5,788 nucleotides of DNA from Fibrobacter sp. UBA1313 (GCA_002307115.1 DBTP01000114.1:383-6170), one strand, 5' to 3'. Counted from the first letter of the stretch, positions 1 to 5,641 are shown. Numbers and translations: made by a program. Notes: generated by a model not told the origin, from the letters alone.

Positions 1-46
1 CAACGGATTTACAGTCCGTCCCCTTTAACCACTCGGGCACCTACCC
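1..46 (-). tRNA. tRNA-Tyr (anticodon GTA), 3' part cut off by window edge
   Basis: Read on the minus strand from position 46, the 5' acceptor strand GGGTAGG is followed by TG, the D-stem CCC/GGG enclosing GAGTGGTTAAA, and an anticodon arm ACGGA-CTGTAAA-TCCGT. The anticodon GTA lies at positions 12-10, which reads tyrosine codons. The CCCGAGTGG D-arm is typical of class II tRNAs. In bacteria tRNA-Tyr carries a long variable arm, which together with the T-arm and the 3' acceptor strand would lie left of position 1. It sits 8 bp downstream of tRNA-Thr and is almost certainly processed from the same transcript. Confidence 0.93.
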
Positions 47-54
47 ATATGTCA

Positions 55-127
55 AGCCAAAGATAGGAATCGAACCTACGACCGGCTGATTACAAATCAG
101 CTGCTCTACCGGCTGAGCTACTTTGGC
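55..127 (-). tRNA. tRNA-Thr (anticodon TGT)
   Basis: A complete 73-nt cloverleaf can be folded by eye on the minus strand: acceptor GCCAAAG/CTTTGGC, D-arm GCTC-AGCCGGTA-GAGC, anticodon arm GCTGA-TTTGTAA-TCAGC, 5-nt variable loop CGGTC, and T-arm GTAGG-TTCGATT-CCTAT. The anticodon TGT (positions 94-92) decodes ACA and other threonine codons by wobble. The discriminator base is T and is followed by TGAC, so the 3' CCA is not encoded and must be added by a CCA-adding enzyme. It is the promoter-proximal tRNA of a leftward operon. Confidence 0.97.
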
Positions 128-139
128 AATTTTCTATAC

Positions 140-157
140 CCACACTTGGAGGTGTGG
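140..157 (-). promoter_or_regulatory. Hairpin in the 5' leader of the tRNA transcript
   Basis: A perfect 6-bp inverted repeat, CCACAC / GTGTGG with a 6-nt loop, lies 13 bp upstream of the mature 5' end of tRNA-Thr, within the predicted leader RNA. A second copy of the same hexamer, at 165-170 on the plus strand as GTGTGG, could pair alternatively with the arm at 140-145. No long T-run follows on either strand, so a terminator is unlikely. A leader-processing or anti-misfolding role is an inference. Confidence 0.45.
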
Positions 158-173
158 ATTTAGAGTGTGGCCA

Positions 174-203
174 AATGTAGAAAGGATTTTTGATTTTTGT
201 CAA
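174..203 (-). promoter_or_regulatory. Sigma70-type promoter of the tRNA operon
   Basis: On the minus strand a perfect -35 box TTGACA (203-198) is followed after 18 bp by a -10-like TACATT (179-174). The predicted start near position 167 gives a leader of about 40 nt before tRNA-Thr. The stretch between -10 and start is G+C-containing (TGGCCAC), as seen in stable-RNA promoters under stringent control, although that regulation is only inferred. The -10 region also reads TACATTTG, which fits the Bacteroidetes-type TAnnTTTG element and is compatible with an FCB-group host. AT-rich DNA directly upstream could act as an UP element. Confidence 0.7.
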
Positions 204-214
204 TGAAAATCAAA
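189..214. repeat. Perfect 9-bp inverted repeat spanning the tRNA promoter -35 box
   Basis: The arms TTTGATTTT (189-197) and AAAATCAAA (206-214) are perfect inverted repeats separated by 8 bp (198-205). The -35 hexamer TTGACA of the leftward promoter occupies most of that spacer. Two arms about two helical turns apart are the geometry of a dimeric repressor operator. The sequence is very AT-rich, so it may instead be part of an UP element or have arisen by chance. No repressor can be named from the sequence. Confidence 0.5.
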
Positions 215-239
215 GAGTTATGAAAAAAAAGGTGCTTTT

Positions 240-261
240 TTCAAAAATGACCTTCAAAAAT
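240..261. repeat. Two direct copies of TTCAAAAAT, 13 bp apart, in A-tract DNA
   Basis: The nonamer TTCAAAAAT occurs at 240-248 and again at 253-261. The surrounding stretch of roughly 206-267 contains several A- or T-runs (including eight A at 223-230 and six T at 236-241), which would be expected to bend the DNA. It lies between the leftward tRNA promoter and the rightward thioesterase gene. I see no convincing promoter for the rightward genes here. Confidence 0.3.
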
Positions 262-295
262 TGGAAAATCCCCGTCAATAGGAGGTTCATAGTTT

Positions 296-346
296 GTGAA
301 TTGTTTGAAACAGCCAAAAAACGTCTTAAAAAACTATCTTTCATGA
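296..346 (+). CDS. Possible 16-codon leader ORF ahead of the thioesterase gene
   Basis: A strong Shine-Dalgarno-like GGAGG (281-285) lies 10 bp before a GTG (296-298) that opens a 16-codon frame, translated VNCLKQPKNVLKNYLS. Its TGA stop (344-346) ends one base before the ATG at 348. The thioesterase itself has no recognisable ribosome binding site at either candidate start (348 or 363), so translational coupling from this small frame would explain how it is initiated. Against it: the spacing is somewhat long, the start is GTG, and such a short frame can arise by chance. No known leader-peptide pattern (repeated regulatory codons, attenuator hairpin) is visible. Confidence 0.2.
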   Translation: MNCLKQPKNVLKNYLS

Positions 347-347
347 C

Positions 348-776
348 ATGGATAACATTATCATGAGTCCCCTTCAACATACGGCAGTAATCGAAGTAAG
401 GTATGCAGAAACAGATGCGATGGCCATCGTTCACCATGCGGTCTATGCAATTTGGTTTGAACAAGCTCGAACGGAGCTTATGCGTACTCATGGAGCCTCA
501 TTTGCCGATATTGAAAATGAAGGCTATCACAGCCCACTTTTACATTTAGAATCCGATTACTTCAAGCCTTGTCGTTATGGTGATTTTGCAGAAGTGCATG
601 TTTCCCTGGGGCGCATTGACCGTTTACGATTCCGATTCTTTTATGAAGTTTCAGTCAAAGGGGAACTTCATACCAAAGGCTCTACCACCCATATTTTTAC
701 TTATAAAGACAAACCTTGTCGCGAGTTTCCCGCCACTTTTATGAACGTCTTTTTCCCTGAAAATCACAAGGCATAA
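348..776 (+). CDS. YbgC/4HBT-family acyl-CoA thioesterase
   Basis: This 142-residue protein has the length and pattern of single hot-dog-fold thioesterases, which hydrolyse acyl-CoA thioesters in the cytoplasm, usually as multimers. The signature is at residues 18-42: VRYAETDAMAIVHH, then WFEQART. D23 occupies the position of the catalytic aspartate of the 4-hydroxybenzoyl-CoA thioesterase/YbgC family, with the conserved H30 and E38 following. The second half, from LESDYFKPCRYGD to about residue 120, gives the usual beta-sheet with the 'KPxRYxD' turn. The start could be 348 or ATG 363. Neither has a Shine-Dalgarno site, and 363 gives an N-terminus closer to the usual family length. The next gene, rarA, begins 14 bp after the stop, suggesting one transcript. 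The tol-pal genes that often accompany ybgC in proteobacteria are not here, so the physiological substrate is open. Confidence 0.88.
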   Translation: MDNIIMSPLQHTAVIEVRYAETDAMAIVHHAVYAIWFEQARTELMRTHGASFADIENEGYHSPLLHLESDYFKPCRYGDFAEVHVSLGRIDRLRFRFFYEVSVKGELHTKGSTTHIFTYKDKPCREFPATFMNVFFPENHKA

Positions 777-790
777 AGAGCAAAGCCCTT

Positions 791-2095
791 ATGGATCAAC
801 CTTTAGCCGAACGCCTTCGCCCGCAAAACCTGGATGAATTTTTAGGTCAAGGGAAAATTTTGGGACCGCAAAGTATGCTGCGAAAAAGTCTTCAAAATGA
901 CTCCGTTCCAAGCATGATTTTTTGGGGCCCCCCCGGGTGTGGAAAGACAAGTCTTGCTCATGTAATTAGATCCAACACCTCGAAGCGATTCATGGCCCTT
1001 TCTGCGGTTTCCAGCGGTGTGAAAGAAGTGAAATCGATTCTTGCGGAAGCTAAGATTCATCAAGGTTTAGGCCTGGGGACCATCCTTTTTATTGATGAAA
1101 TTCATCGATTTAACAAAGGGCAACAAGATGCTCTTTTAGGGGCTGTTGAAGATGGCACGGTGACTTTGATCGGAGCGACTACGGAAAATCCTGGTTTTGA
1201 GGTGAATTCTGCACTCCTTTCTCGTTGTCAACTCATTCTTTTTGCGCCTCTTTCTTCTGAAGATCTGGGGAAGTTGGTCATTTCGGCACTCCGCGATCAC
1301 CCGCGCGGGTTACAGAGAACCGATGTGGAAATAGCACCCGACATTATTTCAAAGATTGTTGCCCAGGCCGATGGGGATGCGCGTTTTTTGTTGAATCAAG
1401 TGGAATGGATCGCCAGTAACCTCGGAGATCGGAAGGTTATTGACGCAGAACTACTCGATGAAATGCAGTATAAAAAGCCGCTTCGCTACGACAAAAACAG
1501 CGAAGAACACTATAATTTGATTTCTGCTTTGCACAAGTCCGTTCGAGGAAGTGACCCGGATGCCGCTATTTACTGGCTTCATCGGATGCTTCAAGGCGGA
1601 GAAGATCCTAAATTCATTTTACGTCGTTTGATCCGGATGTCTATGGAAGATGTGGGTTTAGCGGATCCCAATGCATTGTTGCTCGCGACTGCCGCCAAAG
1701 AAGCTTATGATTTTATGGGAATCCCCGAAGGTTTGATCGCCCTTGATGAAATTGTCGTTTATCTCTCGTTAGCCCCCAAAAGCAATAGTTTGGAACTTGC
1801 CGGAATGGCCGTGGACAAAATTATTCAGCAGACGGGAACCCTTCCTGTGCCACGAGCATTTCGGAATTCGGTAACCAAAGTCGGCGAAAAACTGGGGTAT
1901 GGGAATGGCTATGCTTACGATCATGACAGCCCCGGTGCTTATTCGGCCCAAGAACACTTACCCAAAGTCTTGGTAGGAACCCGTATATACAAGCCTACCC
2001 AATATGGGAAAGAGAAACAATTTTCTGAGAAGCTGGAATCGCTAAAAGCCTTTAAGAAGAATTTGGAGAAAATGGACAACTCCCCCAAAGAGTGA
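791..2095 (+). CDS. rarA: Replication-associated recombination protein A (RarA/MgsA, AAA+ ATPase)
   Basis: The 434-residue protein is close to the usual size of bacterial RarA (about 445). It belongs to the clamp-loader/RuvB-like AAA+ group and acts as a tetrameric DNA-dependent ATPase at stalled replication forks and single-strand gaps, with SSB as a known partner in E. coli. Visible motifs are the N-terminal PLAERLRPQNLDEFLGQ, Walker A GPPGCGKTS (46-54), Walker B LFIDEIHRFNK (99-109), sensor 1 IGATTENP (127-134), arginine finger SRC (144-146) and sensor 2 GDARFLLN (195-202). The C-terminal oligomerisation domain follows, with SALHKSVRGSDPDAAIYW (245-262), EDVGLADPNAL (286-296) and the end block GYAYDHDSPGAYSAQEHLP (373-391). 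The gene looks intact, with a tandem TGA-TAA stop. A weak AAAGAG (775-780) is the only ribosome-binding candidate, so translation may depend on the thioesterase gene just upstream. Confidence 0.96.
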   Translation: MDQPLAERLRPQNLDEFLGQGKILGPQSMLRKSLQNDSVPSMIFWGPPGCGKTSLAHVIRSNTSKRFMALSAVSSGVKEVKSILAEAKIHQGLGLGTILFIDEIHRFNKGQQDALLGAVEDGTVTLIGATTENPGFEVNSALLSRCQLILFAPLSSEDLGKLVISALRDHPRGLQRTDVEIAPDIISKIVAQADGDARFLLNQVEWIASNLGDRKVIDAELLDEMQYKKPLRYDKNSEEHYNLISALHKSVRGSDPDAAIYWLHRMLQGGEDPKFILRRLIRMSMEDVGLADPNALLLATAAKEAYDFMGIPEGLIALDEIVVYLSLAPKSNSLELAGMAVDKIIQQTGTLPVPRAFRNSVTKVGEKLGYGNGYAYDHDSPGAYSAQEHLPKVLVGTRIYKPTQYGKEKQFSEKLESLKAFKKNLEKMDNSPKE

Positions 2096-2129
2096 TAAAT
2101 CCTGATTTTTGGAAGGGTCCCTACTTTTT

Positions 2130-2158
2130 TTGTTCGATGTCTTGGTTTTTTATGTAAT
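2130..2158 (+). promoter_or_regulatory. Candidate sigma70-type promoter for the outer-membrane protein gene
   Basis: TTGTTC (2130-2135) and TGTAAT (2153-2158, five of six matches to TATAAT) are separated by 17 bp. A start near 2165 would leave a 5' leader of about 25 nt carrying the strong ribosome binding site. The location in the 94-bp gap after rarA supports independent transcription of the downstream gene. The -35 match is only partial. Confidence 0.45.
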
Positions 2159-2175
2159 TTGAGAGGCAAACTTTC

Positions 2176-2181
2176 AAGGAG
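2176..2181 (+). promoter_or_regulatory. Strong ribosome binding site (AAGGAG)
   Basis: AAGGAG ends 8 bp before the ATG at 2190 and fixes that start. It contrasts with the weak or missing sites in front of the thioesterase and rarA genes, consistent with high expression of an envelope protein. Confidence 0.8.
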
Positions 2182-2189
2182 CTCCCACT

Positions 2190-2978
2190 ATGAATTTTAA
2201 AGTACTGGCCATCGCGGCTTCTGTTTGTGTTAGCCAATCTTTCGCCATCTTTGGGCTTGGCGTCAATTACGCACCCAATTTTGGAACCTCCCTAGATAAA
2301 ACCAGCCCTGCGACAGTATTGACGTTGGAAAGCAATGGTATCGAAACAGGACATGTGGATTATGCCCACAGTTCTTTTAGTGGAATGCAGGGATTGGGGT
2401 TAAAATTCTGGATTGATGTTATCCCTTTTATTGATATTGAAGCTACTTACAATGTGCAATGGGCGTCCTACGATGCAACCCTTTATGTCTACGATGCAGG
2501 AAACTCTTTGGTTAAAGAACAGTCCATTGAATTGGAATTTAATAACGTTCCTTTTGGAAAGGCCACTCCAAAATACGTAGCCATGAATGGCGACCTCTCT
2601 ATCACTTACCCAATCACGTCCATTCCGATCATTCGCCCTTACATTGGTGGTGGTCTCACTTATTATTTAAGCACTCCTGTGATGAGCCAAAAATTTGTGG
2701 AAAAGTTTATGGCCAACGGGGGAGAGGCTTTGCTTTCTTCTGAAACCATGACCTCCGAAGACGGAAAAGTACTAGCAGAAGCACTTTCTTCACAATTGCA
2801 GGACGAAGGCCTCAACACAAGCATTGGTGGCCACGCAATCATTGGCGTTCGCGCTAAGTTCCCAGTCATTCCAATTGCAATTTATGTGAATGGAAAGTAC
2901 TATTTTGGCGGAAACTTCGATGACGAAATCGAATTCGGTCACATTGCACTTGAAGCTGGCATCGGCTTAGCCATCTAA
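2190..2978 (+). CDS. Exported, probable outer-membrane beta-barrel protein of unknown function
   Basis: This 262-residue protein begins with a clear Sec signal peptide: positive K4, hydrophobic VLAIAASVCV, and an SFA cleavage site after residue 19. There is no lipobox cysteine at the cleavage site. The rest is rich in alternating hydrophobic and aromatic strands with glycines, for example GLGLKFWIDVIPFIDIEATY (68-87), IIRPYIGGGLTYYL (147-160), IAIYVNGKYYFGG (229-241) and HIALEAGIGLAI at the very end, as in small barrels of the OmpW/porin-like kind. The paired pattern 'short turn VIPF/IPII/VIPI then strand' recurs three times (around 77-80, 145-148 and 226-229). Residues 164-209 interrupt this with a hydrophilic helical stretch lacking strand character, probably a surface loop or periplasmic insert. 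The C-terminus ends in Ile, not the Phe/Trp typical of many barrels. The specific role and any substrate are unknown. The two-component genes follow 72 bp downstream on the same strand. Confidence 0.75.
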   Translation: MNFKVLAIAASVCVSQSFAIFGLGVNYAPNFGTSLDKTSPATVLTLESNGIETGHVDYAHSSFSGMQGLGLKFWIDVIPFIDIEATYNVQWASYDATLYVYDAGNSLVKEQSIELEFNNVPFGKATPKYVAMNGDLSITYPITSIPIIRPYIGGGLTYYLSTPVMSQKFVEKFMANGGEALLSSETMTSEDGKVLAEALSSQLQDEGLNTSIGGHAIIGVRAKFPVIPIAIYVNGKYYFGGNFDDEIEFGHIALEAGIGLAI

Positions 2979-2990
2979 TTTTTTATGAGC

Positions 2991-3011
2991 GCTCCTCTTC
3001 TGAAGGGGTGC
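2991..3011 (+). other. Imperfect hairpin between the outer-membrane protein and regulator genes
   Basis: GCTCCTCTT (2991-2999) can pair with AAGGGGTGC (3003-3011) across a 3-nt CTG loop, with one T-T mismatch and one G-T pair. It starts 12 bp after the stop at 2978. No T-run follows, only CATTTGGG, so it is not a standard intrinsic terminator. It may protect the mRNA 3' end or partly attenuate read-through into the regulator genes. Confidence 0.3.
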
Positions 3012-3050
3012 CATTTGGGACTTAAATGTTTACGGGATAGAGAGAACATT

Positions 3051-3764
3051 ATGAACGAAACCAATGTAAATCTGACTGTTTTAATCGTTGAAGATGAACT
3101 CGCCATCGCCGAAGGGTTAGTCGACCTTTGTGAACTTAAGGGTTATCAGGTAAAGCATGCCGCGGATGGCATTACAGGCCTTTCGGAAGCGCTTTCTGGA
3201 AAATATGGATTGGTTCTTTTGGATTTAATGTTGCCTGGCATGGATGGATTTACCGTTTGTGATAAAATTCGCGAAAAAGACAAAGACCTTCCTATTATTA
3301 TTCTCTCTGCTAAGAATTCAGACAAAGATATTATTGACGGTTTAAAATATGGCGCTGACGATTATATTCCGAAGCCCTTTTCTGTACCCATGCTCGTCGC
3401 TCGTATTGACGCGGTACTCCGCCGTAGTCGGCAGGCCACTGAGGGTGATGGCAAGCTTGCTGCAGGGAATTTGCGGATTAATTTCCGCGAATATGTGGGA
3501 ACTCGCGGAACAGAAGAACTCGTTTTTACCCGTAAAGAAATCGAAATTCTTGAATATCTCTGGAACAACAGAGATCACGCCGTGCCTAGAGCTGAGTTAT
3601 TGAACAAAGTTTGGGGATACGAAAACGCAGAAGCAGTTGATACGCGTACGGTTGATATTCACATTACTAAGCTCCGCAAGAAAATTGAAAATGATCCTTC
3701 TCATCCTCGCCTTTTGGTGACTTTCCGCGGTGAAGGTTACCAGTTGCGCGCCACACCGGAATGA
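3051..3764 (+). CDS. OmpR/PhoB-family response regulator (receiver + winged helix)
   Basis: Starting at ATG 3051 gives 237 residues, the normal size for this family. The upstream in-frame ATG at 2985 would add 22 residues with no domain match and no ribosome binding site, whereas AGAGAG (3039-3044) sits 6 bp before 3051. The receiver domain covers about 8-124: acidic pair E14-D15, phospho-acceptor D58 in LLLDLMLPGMDG, S86 in ILSAK, and K108 in DDYIPKPF. After a short linker (125-137) the winged-helix DNA-binding domain spans about 138-233, with FTRKEIEILEYL, the recognition-helix region AVDTRTVDIHITKLRKKI (195-212) and the FRGEGYQL wing. Phosphorylated by the kinase encoded next, it should dimerise and bind promoter DNA in the cytoplasm. 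Its stop overlaps the kinase start. Targets are unknown; the envelope protein gene upstream is a candidate. Confidence 0.95.
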   Translation: MNETNVNLTVLIVEDELAIAEGLVDLCELKGYQVKHAADGITGLSEALSGKYGLVLLDLMLPGMDGFTVCDKIREKDKDLPIIILSAKNSDKDIIDGLKYGADDYIPKPFSVPMLVARIDAVLRRSRQATEGDGKLAAGNLRINFREYVGTRGTEELVFTRKEIEILEYLWNNRDHAVPRAELLNKVWGYENAEAVDTRTVDIHITKLRKKIENDPSHPRLLVTFRGEGYQLRATPE

Positions 3765-5569
3765 GACGACTCCGACTCATCTTTTTGACTCTGTTTTTTG
3801 CGATCGCGATACCGGTTGCATTCTTGTTGTTCAATTCATATCAGCATTTACAGACCGAGGCGCAGTACGCCTACAAGGAACACGCGTACCTTGTTTTGCA
3901 AATGTTAAATCAGCGTATTTACGATGACTTGGCGATTGAAGAACAGCGTTCCTATTCTGAATACCGATTTATCCGCGCCGTGCCTGTGATTGGTGGTGAA
4001 GAAGTGACGCTTTCACGCCTTGCGCAATTCCCGATCCGCAGTCATTATGGCGGAATGATTGGACATTTTCAACTAGACCCTGATGGTACGATGCGAACGC
4101 CAGTGCTTCCCGATGGTATCCTTGAAAAAATTCCTGTGGAAGATCGTGCCAAACGAGAACTGGTTCGCGACAGTATTGAGAAAGTTCTCTTGGCGTTAGG
4201 CGTTCACAACGAAGGCTTGATGAGAACCTCAGTGCAAGCCAATACGCAGGATAGCTTGGACAAGTTGTACGGAAAGCATTTGCGATTGGCGGTGAAGTTG
4301 AATGAGGCTCGTAAATTCAGCCGCCGTTACGAACAAAGTTCCCAAAAAGAGACATTTCTTTTCGACGTAGAATCTGCGCGCATAAGAAAAATTTCTGAAA
4401 ATGGGGTCTCAAAAGATTCAAAGGAACAAGACGATGTTTTCTTCCCGGAAATCATGGAAGTGGAAATCGATCCATTTCAAGCCACTTTTAACAGCGAATA
4501 CATTGTTTATTATCGCAACGTGTGGCGCAATAACGAGCAATTTATTCAAGGCTATGCGGTTAAGCTCAAAGAATACCTTGAAAACGTGGTGATCCATGAA
4601 ATTCAATTTAATCCTAATGAGCAATTGATCGCTTTAGAGTTTGGGTCTAAAAAGGTTTCTTATGTCACATTTGGAAATCGGTCTAAATCCAATGTGATGA
4701 TTCTCTCTGTGCCGCTCCAATTTCCCTTAACTGAAATGAACTTGACCGTTTATCTCACAGAAGCAGAGGCTCCTCCAGGCGAAGCGTTCGTGATCATTTT
4801 GGGTATTTTGATGTTTAGCATTTTGACAGGAGGCCTTTTCTCTGTTTATCGCTTGACGCAAAGTCAGTTGAAACTCGCGAACAAGAGGCAAGATTTTATC
4901 TCCGCAGTGAGCCACGAGCTCAAGACGCCATTAACAGCGATTCGTATGTATGCGGAACTTTTGCAGAACTCCTGGGTGGCGAACGATGCCAAGCGCCAAA
5001 AATATTATGCATTAATCGCAAGCGAAACAGAACGTCTTTCTCGTTTGATCCAAAATGTGTTGAACCTTTCAAAGTTGGAACGAAACCATTGGAATGTTCA
5101 ATTTAAGAAATGTAATCCAAAATCCATCTTGGATGATTTTGTCGCCACCTATACGAAGAACATTGAAAAAAATGGGTTTGACCTTACCGTTACTACCGAT
5201 ATCTGTAATTTTGAATTTCTTCTGGACAAAGATGCCATTATGCAAATCTTGATGAACGTGGTGGATAATTCCCTTAAATTTTCAAAAAGTGCACAATACA
5301 AAATGATTGTTTTGGAACTCAGAGTCCATGATTCCGATGTCTTTTTTGTGGTACGAGACTATGGTCCAGGGATTCCACCCAAAGAAATGGATCATGTTTT
5401 TGAAGAGTTTTATCGTGTTGAAAATGAAATGACCCGCACGACTTCAGGCACGGGCATTGGGCTTTCTATGGTGAAAAAGTTGTGTTCGTTGACTAATATG
5501 AAGATCTCTCTCGAAAATGCGAATCCAGGACTTCGTACCAAGCTTCAACTGCCTCCCATCACCTTATAA
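3761..5569 (+). CDS. Membrane sensor histidine kinase, partner of the upstream regulator; HAMP not visible
   Basis: The ATG overlaps the regulator's stop (ATGA, 3761-3764), a sign of translational coupling and a cognate pair. The 602-residue protein has a basic N-terminus, a first membrane helix at about 6-24, an extracytoplasmic region of about 320 residues (25-342), a second helix at about 343-363, then only some 20 residues before the phospho-acceptor helix. The HisKA H-box is SAVSHELKTP (381-390), H385 being the phosphorylated histidine and E386 the conserved acid. The ATPase domain shows the N-box MNVVDNSLKFS (498-508), G1 RDYGPGIPP (532-540), F-box FEEF (547-550) and G2 GTGIGLSMVKKL (563-574). 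All key residues are present, so it should be an active kinase. The sensor region resembles no family I can name; it has charged, probably helical stretches (128-190) followed by strand-rich segments (245-335). The linker is too short for a normal HAMP domain (about 50 residues). Confidence 0.94.
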   Translation: MRRLRLIFLTLFFAIAIPVAFLLFNSYQHLQTEAQYAYKEHAYLVLQMLNQRIYDDLAIEEQRSYSEYRFIRAVPVIGGEEVTLSRLAQFPIRSHYGGMIGHFQLDPDGTMRTPVLPDGILEKIPVEDRAKRELVRDSIEKVLLALGVHNEGLMRTSVQANTQDSLDKLYGKHLRLAVKLNEARKFSRRYEQSSQKETFLFDVESARIRKISENGVSKDSKEQDDVFFPEIMEVEIDPFQATFNSEYIVYYRNVWRNNEQFIQGYAVKLKEYLENVVIHEIQFNPNEQLIALEFGSKKVSYVTFGNRSKSNVMILSVPLQFPLTEMNLTVYLTEAEAPPGEAFVIILGILMFSILTGGLFSVYRLTQSQLKLANKRQDFISAVSHELKTPLTAIRMYAELLQNSWVANDAKRQKYYALIASETERLSRLIQNVLNLSKLERNHWNVQFKKCNPKSILDDFVATYTKNIEKNGFDLTVTTDICNFEFLLDKDAIMQILMNVVDNSLKFSKSAQYKMIVLELRVHDSDVFFVVRDYGPGIPPKEMDHVFEEFYRVENEMTRTTSGTGIGLSMVKKLCSLTNMKISLENANPGLRTKLQLPPITL

Positions 5570-5599
5570 AGCATCTTGTCTAGATTAATCCAGCGAGCT

Positions 5600-5610
5600 T
5601 TTCTACATTT
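5600..5610 (+). promoter_or_regulatory. Weak -10-like element before the last gene
   Basis: TTTCTACATTT here is identical over 11 bases to the -10 region of the tRNA promoter (minus strand 183-173). TACATT at 5604-5609 would place a start near 5616, about 25 nt before the ATG at 5642, like the layout of the gene at 2190. No acceptable -35 box is found at 16-18 bp, so this is a tentative call. The gene could also be read through from the kinase operon. Confidence 0.3.
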
Positions 5611-5628
5611 TTTGCAATCTCCTTGAGA

Positions 5629-5636
5629 AAGGAAGG
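5629..5636 (+). promoter_or_regulatory. Strong ribosome binding site (AAGGAAGG)
   Basis: The purine-rich AAGGAAGG ends 5 bp before the ATG at 5642. It is the main support for a real gene starting there. Confidence 0.7.
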
Positions 5637-5641
5637 CCACT

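Noticed and set aside
305..333. TTGAAA followed after 17 bp by A-rich DNA as a promoter for the thioesterase gene
   Set aside because: The -10 position is AAAAAA with no TATAAT likeness, and the implied start leaves almost no leader.
210..491. 93-residue minus-strand open frame overlapping the thioesterase start
   Set aside because: It lies antisense to a well-supported gene and across the tRNA promoter upstream region, with no family resemblance; a shadow frame.
2096..2131. Possible intrinsic terminator after rarA (AGGGTCCCT followed by seven T)
   Set aside because: The symmetric part leaves only a 3-bp stem once a realistic loop is allowed, so the T-run alone is not enough.
3015..3043. 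Promoter-like TTGGGA-17-TAGAGA before the response regulator
   Set aside because: The -10 match is poor and the start would fall at or past the ribosome binding site.
2985..3050. 22-residue N-terminal extension of the response regulator from ATG 2985
   Set aside because: It has no ribosome binding site, overlaps a hairpin-forming segment, and adds residues before the normal receiver start. ATG 3051 gives the standard length.
3342..3603. Three overlapping open frames on both strands inside the regulator gene
   Set aside because: Shadows of a gene with a clear receiver and winged-helix domain; they have no ribosome binding sites or protein features.
5568..5610. Possible terminator after the kinase gene (AAAGC ... 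GCTTTT)
   Set aside because: Only a 5-bp stem with a 24-nt loop; too weak to call.
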